A program made the position numbers and the translations under genes. The notes below the pieces were generated by a model, which saw only the letters and a program-made list of their open reading frames with translations, was not told the origin of the DNA and made no database searches. Source: Aralia elata (lineage: Eukaryota > Streptophyta > Magnoliopsida > Apiales > Araliaceae). Taken from it: a DNA stretch of 64,000 nucleotides. Positions 1 through 10,321 of the stretch are shown one piece after another. Each line of letters opens with the position of its first letter. Position 1 is the stretch's first letter. The stretch is taken from NCBI GenBank assembly GCA_034770075.1, contig CM068386.1:47772896-47836895 (forward strand), read 5' to 3'.

Positions 1-2323
1 TACAAAATGATGTGGTAAAGTATAATTAGTTGATGATCCACAAAACATGAATATTTCTAGTGCTAACAATTGACCACAATCAGACACATCATCTTCTATT
101 CATCTTTTGTAATTATTTTTTGTCACCAAAGTGCTATTGTATAAATAGATTACATCTCTTTTGACTCATTTTCATTACATGTATATACGAGTATTAGGTT
201 ATTCGGGAAAGGCTCATAAGCCCAACATCTCATATTTGGCCCACATATAGAAATGGCTCTAATGAAACTTTAACGACCGAACCAAGCTCAAAAGAGCCAA
301 CTTGATTTACTAAGCGAACCATACGTGTTTTAGTGGTTCAAAAGATAAGACGGTGTAATCATGTTAATTGTCTCTACTAATTAAAATTTTGTTATGACTG
401 AGATCAACGTCATCACTATGTAAAGAAGGATCCTAACACATAGACAGAGAATCTAAATCAATAAGATCATGACACATTGCCAAACATGTGAATCTAAAAG
501 CAGACCTTAATAAATATTATAACCAACAATAAGAGAAAGGTGATCTTATCTTTGTTATTGAAACGTTAAATACTTTCAGTCAACTATATATCTAGTTCTA
601 TACTAATATTCACATTGAAGGTATTTCCAACCAGCCAAGCCATCAATCACTTCATTTGTTCATCAATATAGGTAGAACCTCTCGGTGATTTGAACCTCTA
701 AAGTAGCACAACATCGACAACGAGCTAATTTCTTTTTTTATTTTTATTTTTTATTATATATGTAATTCTAATATGTACAATATAGATAAAAATTAATAAA
801 TAATGTACTATAACATTTTAACCAAGGAAAATCAATTTGACTTGAATTCTTTTTTAAAAAATATTTATAAATATCATCACTAAAATATACTTTTGTGAAT
901 TTATTACTCTATTCGATCAAAAATAAAACTTCTTTGAAATAGAATTAGCCCAGGTTTTATTTTTTTCTCTATCCGAAACTAGCCCAATTTATTTTTTGTT
1001 AAAAACGCTCTCTGTCCAATTCAATTGGCCCAAAATAAATTTTCATCACTTTTAATTACTCCTTATAAAATCTGGGCTACTTATGTTATGGGCTGTTGAG
1101 CCGAAACAAATCCTAAAGAGATCAAATTGTTAATAATTTATATTGATTCCTTCTCAATAGTATAATTTTTTATCATAAAATTTTTGAAATATAAACTTAT
1201 ACTTTCTCCATTTCAAAATATAAATTATTAATAACTATTTAAAATTAATTTAAATTATTTTCAAATTTAAAATTGACGTAGATTCATTTAAATTTATTAA
1301 ATACAATAATAAAAATTTTAAACTATTTAAAAAGTACTACTATTTATAAGATTTACTTTTTTCATCATTGTTAATGAATCATATCAATTTTAAATTTAAA
1401 AATATCTCAAATTAAATTTCAAAAATAAATAATAATCTTATAATATGAAATGAGGGATTACTATATTAGAACCTAAATAACACATAAATTTATTTTCTAT
1501 GTTTCAATACATGTCCAAGCCCATTTGTAATGTTTATAATTAAGTAAATAAATTAATACAAAAATATAACAAGACAAAATGAGTTATTTTGGTCGGTCTT
1601 GAGTCGACTCCGTAGTTTAATATTTTTTTATCAACTCAGTAGTTCAAGAGTTCTTTTTTTTTTTTTTGGAATTTAACATTAAACATGCAAACTTTATATT
1701 TGTTTGAAACTTGGAGTCTCGAAAATCTAAAGAAATAAAATATGTAATATAAAAAAGAAATCTATACCTACATAATAATAGAACGGACGATTTGGCAACT
1801 GAGCCGTTTTGGTTGGTCTAAGTTAGGAATGAGTTAGACGATTCATTTGTGGAGTTGGTCGAATTCGAAACAAGTTAGACGAACATGAAAAGTTACTCTT
1901 TTTGTTTCTCACACAAGATGAGATATTAGTTAGATGCATTGGGTCTTACTGTTTAATTAGATGCAATGTATATATGATTGGTCGCTCAAGTTCATAAGCT
2001 CTCTAAGATGTGTTGTTTCCCAAAAATTGTGATACATGTATGAATTTGGTCAGAGTTCATTGATGTGTATATATGTATTTATAGAGAGAGATTTAAAAGT
2101 CTGCCTTGGAAGCCACAGATAACAGACTGATGCAACATAACAATTAGTATGATAAGACCCAAAAAGAAGTAACAAAAGAAATTAAATGTCATTGCTCATT
2201 TCATTTTCTCTCTGCTAAATTGTGCAAATAAGTTAACACTCACTGTGTATGTTAGAGCTGGGTTTAAAGCTCATACCAACCCACCATGGCCAACGCCCAG
2301 AAAGTGCTCCAATTAAAGTACAA

Positions 2324-2357
<34 letters not shown>
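1..2357. other. AT-rich intergenic DNA
   Basis: No gene or retroelement domain is recognisable on either strand; reading frames are short and interrupted. The stretch is very AT-rich with T and A runs. Apart from the MITE at 1202-1458 and the microsatellite at 2324-2358 nothing could be identified. It is the only part of the window that may pre-date the retroelement insertions. Confidence 0.6.
1202..1458. mobile_element. MITE-like inverted-repeat element
   Basis: The left end CTTTCTCCATTTCAAAATAT is mirrored by the right end, which on the reverse strand reads ATCCCTCATTTCATATTATA. The similarity between the arms continues for roughly 100 bases inward. A TA dinucleotide flanks both ends (1200-1201 and 1459-1460), as expected for Tc1/mariner (Stowaway-type) insertions. 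There is no transposase, so it would be a non-autonomous miniature element. Ends were matched by eye; arms are diverged, so it is old. Confidence 0.6.

Positions 2358-2358
<1 letters not shown>
2324..2358. repeat. (CT)n(AT)n microsatellite
   Basis: A CT dinucleotide run passes directly into an AT run. It abuts the terminal TG of the copia LTR that begins at 2358, so the LTR edge may have been placed in a pre-existing simple repeat. Confidence 0.9.
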
Positions 2359-3753
2359 GTTGGCCCAACGCATGGCTAACCAAGAGGGGGGTGAATTGGT
2401 TGTTCCAAACTTTTTCATGTTTTTCAACAATATATAGCAGAATAATAAAAGCACTCCCACTCTAAACTGTTTGACTCTATTCTTAGTTGTGACTGACTTT
2501 CAGTATGAATGTGACTTTGTTTACTGATGAACTTGACTGACTTACAGTGAGTTCAATATATAAACAGAAGACAAGCTAAGGTAAAATTACGCAAACAATC
2601 ACATAGAGACACATGAGATTTTTACGTGGTTCAGTATAATTTGTGGCTAATCCACAGGATACTAGTCCAAAGCCTTGTTGTACAACTTACAACTTCCACG
2701 GTTTCCTAGGCTCACCGAGCAACCTTAGCATCTCCTATACTACCTATCCACACGTGTGCATAACCCATCTGTTAAAACAAGTTCACAGATAAACCTAGTC
2801 CATTCTCCTTCTGTTTCTAGGGTTCACATAAAACGACACTTATCTAAAATAAAGATAATATTGTTTAAGGAAAGAACAACAAACTTTACAAGTTGTTTAA
2901 GGATGCACAACCAACCGTATAACCTATGATCTCTACAAAGATCGGATATCACAATATAATCTTGATTTCTAGATCATCAACTTTACAACCAATATATCAT
3001 TGTTAGTACAAATATAACAAGCTAGTGTAAGAATGTTTCTGGATCTGTCTGACTTACATGATGAATGTAACTCTTTTTTTAGACTTGAAGCTCTTCTATT
3101 CTTTTCACACTCCATGCTTTTCTCTGATGAACAAGAAATCTTTTATAGTTGTTCAATCCAGTAGTTAGCCGTTTGAGACATTCAGACTTGATTGGAGGGA
3201 TTTTGAATTTTTCACCAACGGTTATGATTTTCCAATCTTGATCTTATGGACATGTTTGTATTTGATTTGTATTTTGAATTTCAAATGGTTTGGACTAAGT
3301 AGGTGAGATCTATAGAGTCTTCTTTCATGCTTAAGGACAAGTTCAGCTTTGTCAAAGATTTTAGGAGAAACCAAAATTTCCTTTTTGGTGAAAGTTTCCA
3401 GCGCCCGACTCTGATGTTGATAGATTTGTCTTCTAGTGTCTGTAATTGTTTGAATCTTTTGCTTTCTTTGGTCAAAACAAAGCTTCTTGTGTACGCTTTA
3501 TCAGCTAAATGTATATTATATCAAACATCATAGGAAATATCACTAAAATAGCCATTGGGCATATTAAGTGATACTGGATTTGTTTTTGAGCATACGCGTG
3601 ACTCTCGATCATTCACTGATTCTACTTTAAAAACATGACTCAGTTAAGTTAAGCTTTTGCAATATCACTTAGCTGGTCATTTCCTGCACACTTGGATAAA
3701 CTTGTTAATCACACTTAACATGTTTTGTTAATCATCAAAATCTAAGTGAGTAC
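2358..3753 (-). mobile_element. 3' LTR of minus-strand SIRE-type copia, main part
   Basis: On the minus strand this segment ends in a pyrimidine-rich tail with the run CACCCCCCTCTTGG followed by CCAACA, the usual appearance of a SIRE-type LTR 3' end. The LTR was split by the LARD at 3754. Its first bases resume at 14477-14482, where the minus strand reads TGTACTCAC after a purine-rich stretch. Length without the insertion is about 1.4 kb. Strand is inferred from the C-rich end and from the PPT-like tract near 14490-14503. Confidence 0.6.
3749..3753. repeat. LARD target-site duplication, left copy
   Basis: AGTAC lies immediately before the LARD terminus TGTAAT and recurs immediately after its terminal TTACA at 14477-14481. 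This 5-bp match fixes both element ends. Confidence 0.9.
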
Positions 3754-4045
3754 TGTAATATCCCGAATGTTTATGAGTTAGTAAATCATGATATGAAATT
3801 ATTATGATGATTGTGACAGACAATGATCCTTAGAAAAGGAAATTGAAGGGTTAAAGAAAGGATAATACTCAAAGTTTAATTGAGTTGATAAAGGTTATAG
3901 AATAAAAACCTACAAGAATTTTTTAAGGAAGTAGCTTAAATAGGTGATGTAAAACCTATGATATAGTAATGCGTTGAAATAATTCAACGACAAAATTTGG
4001 GAGAAGGTTTACGCAAACTGAGTAACAGAGGTTTGATATTTGAGA

Positions 4046-4092
4046 TTCCGAGGACGGAATCCTTATAAGGAGGGAAGGATGTGACAACCCGG
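4046..4092 (+). other. Internal PPT plus second LTR-start inside the LARD LTR
   Basis: The run GAGGACGGAATCCTTATAAGG, then AGGGAAGGATG, then TGTGACAACCCGG copies the order seen at the true end of Tekay internal regions (29690-29735: GGGGACATAATTCTTATAAG, GGGGGGAGGA, TGTAACGACCGGG). It therefore looks like an element 3' end and an LTR start that have become part of a longer LTR. The same arrangement is present at about 10613-10660 in the 3' LTR. Confidence 0.7.
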
Positions 4093-5271
4093 AATTTTTG
4101 AGATTAATTATAATAAGAATTTAATATAGAATAATTCTTATTATGAGACGTGTCGAGTTCGAATATATATGTGTTATATATATTTATGTGATTTATTTGG
4201 TGAGCTTACTATGTATATATATAAATGTGAAAGATATATACATAGATTCAAAATGAATGAGTTACTAGTTAATTATTGTAACGATCGCGAGTCGTGGGTA
4301 GCTTGGTAATCCGAGCTTACGAATATTATTGAATAAAATAGACTTTTATTAATAATATTATGTGTTAAGCGTTTCAAGGTTATATTATATCCTAGATTAT
4401 GTGTAGACGATGATTAGTATGTATGAAAGTGTTCGTATAAGCTAATTTGGTGGTTTCGAGAAATATCGCTAGAATACTATTTATTGGATTAAATAAATAG
4501 TTGGAGGATAATATTATTGAACGAGTTATTTGAGGTAAAGGCACTAACCCAAATTATGGGTGGGATATATGTACGTTGATGTATATCGGGAAGAGCAGCA
4601 ATCGCGAATCGTGAATACCCTTGTAATTTGGGTTTATTAATATTATTAAATGGCTTAAATATTATTTTTATGTGACATGTTTAAAGGTTATTTTATAACC
4701 TGGATGATGTCAACGTATGAAGTTTTATGCGTTATTCAATCGTAGGAGTGAATAATTGATTTTGCGAAAGATCGCAAAATCACTATTCACGGGGCACGTT
4801 TCCTGAGGTACTATTCACGCCATAAAAATTTTGTGTCTTTTTCGATGTTGAATAATTTCATAAATACGTGTATGCGTAGGAATAATTTTTCCAAGTGTCA
4901 GAAATTTTATTTGGGCTGATACGTGATTTTATCCGTATCTGAAAGGTATTATATGGGTGTTCCGAATAAATGGATAAATCCCATAATAATTATTTTTATG
5001 CATCCCAATAATTATGGGAGTACCCATTTTAATTTTGGGTGGGGTTATTTACTAGTTTTGGTACAAAAGTGGGAGTTTTCAGATATATTTTTTGTGTATT
5101 TGGGTATTTATTTTGGCTTGTTACTCCAAGAGGGAACCAACTCCCCCATTTTGGACCAATCAAATGAAAGGAGGAGGGAGCCTAGCCGGCAAGCCACATA
5201 GAGCAACCCACCCACTCCCATTTTCTCCCTAAATTCCTCCACTCTCCCAAATAATCCACCCATTCCCTTCC

Positions 5272-5520
5272 TTGGCTAAGTTCAGCAAATATAGAGAGAG
5301 AGAGAGATGGAAAATCTGCAGCCAAGATGAAGAAGAGAGAAGAAGAAGGTCACCGGAAAAGGAAGAAAATCGCCGGAAAAGGAAGAAACTCGCCGGAAAA
5401 AGGAAGGAGGAGGAAGAAGAGAGCGTGGGTGGGAAAAGAAGAAGAAGAGGAGGAGCTTCAAGCAACTCTAATAAACCCTAGCTAGCTTCTCTATAATCTA
5501 TAAGAGATTTACAGAGGTAA
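5272..5520 (+). other. LARD LTR leader with charged short ORF and splice-donor-like site
   Basis: A 69-codon frame (5272-5481) rich in Arg, Glu and Lys lies in a purine-rich GAGAGA/GAAGAAG stretch. It is followed 35 bp later by GATTTACAGAGGTAA, which fits a plant 5' splice site (AG|GTAA, GT at 5517). The same 15 bases occur in the Tekay LTRs at 21196-21210. The frame is probably only purine composition in a leader; translation is unproven. Confidence 0.4.
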
Positions 5521-6175
5521 CATCTCATTAAATCCATTTCGTTTGAGTTTTGGTAAAAGATTTCCCAAAGTTTTTGGTTTTAGAGCTTTTATGCTCATGG
5601 GTTGGTTTTCTTGCGATTCTTGTTGGTTTTGTTTGTGTTGGATGGTTGTAAATGTTGTTAAAAGGTTATATAGGCCATTAATAACATCAAAGTGAAACAA
5701 AAACGCAATAAATCTGTACCTATGCTTAAGGAGGATGAAGAACATGAAGAACAATGGAACTTTGGACATTTGGACGAATTTTAGAGGACATGTAGCTTTG
5801 ATTTTGTGTTTGTTTAATTGATTTGTTGTTATGATATTGTACTTCAATGGGTTATGAGTTTAACCCAATTGGAATGGAGTAAAAAGGGATTAAAACGAAG
5901 TTTTGGTGATGAACACCAAGAACACCAAGAACACGAAAATATAACATGAGTTGATACTTTGGCCTAAGATTTGGCCATGTTAATGTTAATGGATAGCTCT
6001 GAATTTTTGATATGTTGTAGCTCTATATCTTAGGAGTCCATAGAGTCCGAAATGGACCAATTTGAAGATGTATAGAAGGAGTTATGGTAGTTGGAAGCAA
6101 GATAGGTATAGAACACCAAAAACAGAGCATTCCGGGAAGCAAAACGAATTGGCCACGAGCTCAGCTACTGGATAG

Positions 6176-6220
6176 AGCGCCCCGGCACTGGCCATAGGCC
6201 ATTTTGAGCGCCCCGGCGCT
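6176..6220. repeat. GC-rich dyad pair, LARD 5' LTR
   Basis: AGCGCCCCGGCACT (6176-6189) and AGCGCCCCGGCGCT (6207-6220) lie 31 bp apart in AT-rich LTR sequence. The second is a perfect 6-bp inverted repeat around CC; the first has one arm mismatch. Confidence 0.85.
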
Positions 6221-7324
6221 GGCCACAGACACTAGGCAAAACTGCTTCGACGTCCTTTGGTAAAACGGGCGTAACTTTTCACACGAACTCGGATTGAGGT
6301 GATTCAAGATGATTCGAAAAGAGAACATGTAGATCTACAACTTTCGTTCTTTGAGTTTTCCAATTTGAGGTCTGTAGCATGACCTAAATTGGCCATTTAT
6401 AGGACTGATGAGTAATTGGGGGCAATCAGAGGGTGTCGGGCATGCGCGTAAGCACACATAATGCCCCCGACCCTGTAAAATGATGTTCTAAGTTCTAAAA
6501 CATGGTTATTATGATTTATAGTGATACTTAACATTAACCATTGGGTATTAGACAATTCGAATGGGCGTGCTAAGCGTACGCAATCGCGTGTGACTTGGGC
6601 GTTCGAATAGACAAGTGTGGCATATGGACGTGCAAACGTCGTAACGCCGTAATAAGTGTGTATAACCTTGTTTAATATTTTGTTTCTAATAATAATGAAA
6701 CATGATAGTGTGTTATAAACCAATGTATGAGCATGCTAAGCACATGCAAAGGAGGCGAATTAGGTGTGTGACGGGTAAACGTCGAAACGCCGCGTAAAGT
6801 GTTAAAGAACTTAAATAGTGTTTCGATTTAAACAAAATGAACATTATAAGATATGAAGTGGGTTTATAATATAAACCATTATATGAAAACTTTTAGTGGC
6901 TAATTGGTATTTTATTGTTAAATAAATTGTGTAGGATATTTGAAGGACGAGCCATCATAATTTGGCAAGGAACGCTTAAAGGCAAGTTCTTTCAGTAACT
7001 TGTGGACTTGTTTAAATGTATTGACGTACATGATTAAATTACTATGTCTTTCACTAATATCTGGATTATATGCGAACATGATTAAAGTGTGCACAATATG
7101 CAACTATGTGACTATATTGTTCTATGTGGAACTTGAATTATTGTACATATACAATGTGAGATGCATGAGGTATGCCATGAGATGCATGATGCATATATAT
7201 TGATGAATTGCATAAGATTTATAATGCATGAGCAAGATGCATAGTATGAGAATCATGATGCATGGATAAAATGCAAACTTATGTGTTACGTGAAGCATGA
7301 AATGTGAAAACTGTTAGTTCTTGC

Positions 7325-7340
7325 TGAGCCGTCGTGCTCA
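7325..7340. other. Conserved LTR hairpin, LARD 5' LTR
   Basis: TGAGC/GCTCA stem with loop CGTCGT, followed by TTCTTGC and, 29 bp after the stem, TTTTGCAG. It occupies the position of the 7-bp hairpin in Tekay-type LTRs. Confidence 0.6.
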
Positions 7341-7909
7341 TTCTTGCAAAATAAAACTTTTGCAGATTTTACGATGCAATGCAATTATCTTGATATCGTG
7401 ATGATAAGGATTAGAGGCGCATGGATACAAGAAGGTTGCTAAATGTTCTTCTATTGTAATTATTTAGCTATGATGACGGTATATGATGTACTAGAATTTG
7501 TCTATGTAAACCTTTAGTTAGAAATAAAGGTTATCCATTATAGTATTTATGATGTGATTATGTTAGTTACTTGTTATAGTAAACTAGAAGGATGACAATG
7601 ATGTACAAAGGACATTTTTTTTATATAACGAATGTATAGTTGTTGGATAACCTTACGAATATTCAAGGATTGGATAAAGTCAGAATCTGAACCTTGCGTT
7701 CACACATGAGATATTGTAAAGGATCATGGTATTTATTCAACCTTGGACATAAGAGTTTTATTTAAGGTCTTCGTGCCTGGGATTAGATGAGGATATGTTG
7801 TTATATTATTGTAATTACATATTTTTAGTAAGCCTATGTTGTATGGGTAGTACCGTGACGCGTCGGAATTGGGTTCAAGTTAAGACCTGAGTTTCGGGGG
7901 CGTTACAGT

Positions 7910-7921
7910 TGGTATCAGAGC
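7910..7921 (+). other. LARD primer binding site (tRNA-iMet type)
   Basis: TGGTATCAGAGC lies three bases inside the 5' LTR end, matching the complement of the 3' end of plant initiator methionine tRNA, the usual primer of Tekay-type elements. Confidence 0.85.
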
Positions 7922-8498
7922 TGATAGGTTATAAACCTTAGGTAAGAGTACCTTAGGCTATAACTGTAGTGAAGGAAGATGATAATGATGAAGATAGATA
8001 AAACTCAAATAGAGTTTAATTGATAGTAAATGAATTTAGAAAATTCATAGTAAGAGTTGAGATATATATAAGACGATTCAAAGAAGAATCTCGATGCATT
8101 ATAAAAGATGAGAATTAGGAGTTACCTGACTCTAGTGATAAAGATGATAAGTGTTGATAAATATACGAGGTCTATAAGACAAAGATGCAATAAAATCATA
8201 TATTATGATTAAAGAGAAGAGTATAGAAGGTCGTAGGATGAAACGATCGTAGGATAAGGAAGATCGTAATGTAAAACGATTGTAGAGTAAGATCACGATA
8301 TGATTGGATTAAGTCATAGAATGACAGATGATCAATTGAATGATTGAAAATTTTAGCTGAATGCTATAGATAGATGGTACTATGAGATAGTACGAGTAAA
8401 ACTCGGAAAGAGTTATGGGTGATGAAACACGAATTAAATTCTTGTTAAGCAACGAGTAAGCTAGGATTGGGGGTGATTTCAATTGAGGACTCATGTTA

Positions 8499-8738
8499 GT
8501 GGCTGAGTTGTACAATTCCTTATATGGGCAGGGAATTCGTGCTTGGTTTGAGAACCACTTAGCTTCCTATATCGATATAGTGGTTAAGTTGAACAATTCC
8601 TTGTATGGGTGGGGAATTTGTGCTTGGTGTAACAACCACTTAGCTTCCTATATTGATTAGTGGCCGAGTTGATCGATTCCTTGTATGGGAAGGGGATTGT
8701 GATGGGTTCGACAATCACTTAGCTTCCTATATTGATAA
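8499..8738 (+). repeat. Tandem repeat, ~80-bp unit x3
   Basis: Units start at 8499, 8580 and 8660 with GTGGYTRAGTTG-like sequence. Each continues through ATTCCTTRTATGGG and ends ACTTAGCTTCCTATAT. Spacing is 81 and 80 bp. Confidence 0.85.
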
Positions 8739-9869
8739 TCATTGGAACCTGGTATCGCGCTATCGCTATACGTATGACGAGAAGGTGATTCTTTTCTCAT
8801 ATTTATATTTGATAATTAGAGAATATTAAGATTAGGTGCGAGTTCTTTAAACTCACACGTATGGTAAGTTCATGACTCATAACCGTATGATGGGACCCCT
8901 CAGCGAATGGACGATTTTGGTCTGACTAGGATAAGTTCCTAAACCCATATAATTGTGGTAAGTTCCTGGACTCATAATGTGTGGTAAGTTTAATGAACTA
9001 TATTGGGGTATAGAAAGGTTGTGGATTGAGAACTGTGAATTCTCAAATGAGCATTGATGGAGTTAGAAATAGATAGAATTATTAAATAGTGGAGAAATGG
9101 GAGAAATTGAAGTTGATGAGGAGACATGGATATTCCAAATCTGCTAGCTATGCTAGACTTCGAAATTTATTGACTTCGTGCTGACATGTGCACTTTTGCT
9201 CTTCGAAAAATGTATGGGGCCAGACTTCTGGACCAAGGATTTTTAAATGTACTATTATTCATATATCTATGCTAATAGTTTCGGCTAGACAAAGTTGATT
9301 TGAAAATATCAAAATGTATTTTTAAATTGTCATCAATGCATCATGAAATCTGATGTAGAATGACAGATGATGGAGTCATCAATGCAGATTAACCTAGTGT
9401 TGGATGTGATCATAGTATCGTCAACCCACAATGGTATAATGTAGTATGACAAAATCACGAAATGACGGAATCCTCAACGGACTGTAGAAACAGTGCGGTA
9501 TCATGACGTCATAAAATGATTTTTGTTTTATCTAAAGTATAAAAAAAAAATAATTTTGCATGCCAATTGAGTTGGCTATAATAATTTGATTGATGTCCGG
9601 ATTGTTAATAAAAGTCTAAGCTATTTGATTTGGCTAGACAAATGTTGAAATATGTTTATGCAAGCATTATTTGAGAATTTATGCCTAAACCAAATTGTTT
9701 TGGTGCGGAATTTTGTAGTAAGCTGAGGTGAACAACCCTATTATTGGGGTATTTGATGTCGGAATAATCCCGACTGACCCTATGGTAGTCAAGCAAACGC
9801 ATATAGTCGTTTAGCTAGAAAGTTGTGCACAACGTCAAAGTACAAAAGGCTGATCACCTGGCGTACGGA

Positions 9870-10045
9870 GGTAGATTACCTTTTTCTTAATTGAAATCGG
9901 TAGGGGTAGTAATACCCGTAAACCTCAATGTTTATGTTCTTTATGGCCCCCAGCAGGGGTAGATTACCTTTTTCACAATTGAAATCGGTAGGGGTAGTAA
10001 TACCCGTAAACCTCAGTGGTCATGGTCTTTATGGCCCCTCAGCAT
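9870..10045 (+). repeat. Tandem duplication, 88-bp unit x2
   Basis: Units start GGTAGATTACCTTTTTC at 9870 and 9958. Both contain GGTAGGGGTAGTAATACCCG and end in a TTATGGCCCC stretch. GGTAGGGGTAGTAATACC contains a short internal dyad. Confidence 0.85.
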
Positions 10046-10321
10046 AATATGAAAAGTTTTTAAGGAATATTTTAGTTCCTATTTGTTCAAGTTACTTCAC
10101 AATTATTAAACAATTGTTGAAGGTTCCTATTATTCGGGAAACTGATTGTGGGAAGGGTAATTTTCCTAGGGAGAAGTAGTCGTAGAATGCGACAATTTTA
10201 AGTGAATCCTTGAAAGAGGATAGTGTAAAGGTTAGATTGAAAACCTAGTTTTGATGGGTAGGATGAGCAAAGATGAATGCGTTGAAATTTTGAGGACGAA
10301 ATTCTTAGAAGAAGGGGTGAA

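Larger units (their letters stand above)
3754..7906 (+). repeat. LARD 5' LTR (4153 bp)
   Basis: Starts TGTAATATCCCG and ends GTTACA. About 4770-5200 matches the Tekay LTR at about 20445-20830 almost base for base in places, implying a shared promoter region. A leader with a charged short frame (5272-5481) is followed by a donor-like ACAGAG|GTAA at 5511-5520. GC-rich dyads lie at 6176-6220, and a hairpin at 7325-7340 precedes TTTTGCAG. A second LTR-start-like sequence preceded by a purine tract lies inside, at 4080. ORFs in this LTR have no recognisable product. Confidence 0.9.
7922..10321 (+). other. Non-coding internal region of the LARD
   Basis: No frame longer than about 70 codons and no retroviral domain is present. 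The region contains two tandem-repeat blocks (8499-8738 and 9870-10045) and ends TGAGGACGAAATTCTTAG, then AAGAAGGGGTGAA, the Tekay-type 3' UTR and polypurine tract. It is therefore a packaging or priming scaffold without genes. Confidence 0.8.

Noticed and set aside
1..2357. A host protein-coding gene at the left edge
   Set aside because: No frame above about 60 codons, no splice-consistent coding stretch and no recognisable protein motif.
4923..5201. 92-codon ORF, repeated at 11490-11768
   Set aside because: Both copies lie at the same place in the two LARD LTRs in promoter-like sequence; no domain, and the corresponding Tekay LTR region has different frames. Duplication comes from the LTRs, not from selection.
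5229..5465. Ser/Leu/Phe-rich minus-strand ORFs in LTR leaders (also 11796-12032, 20945-21175, 30394-30630)
   Set aside because: They are the reverse of purine-rich GAGAGA/GAAGAAG leaders; amino-acid content follows from composition.
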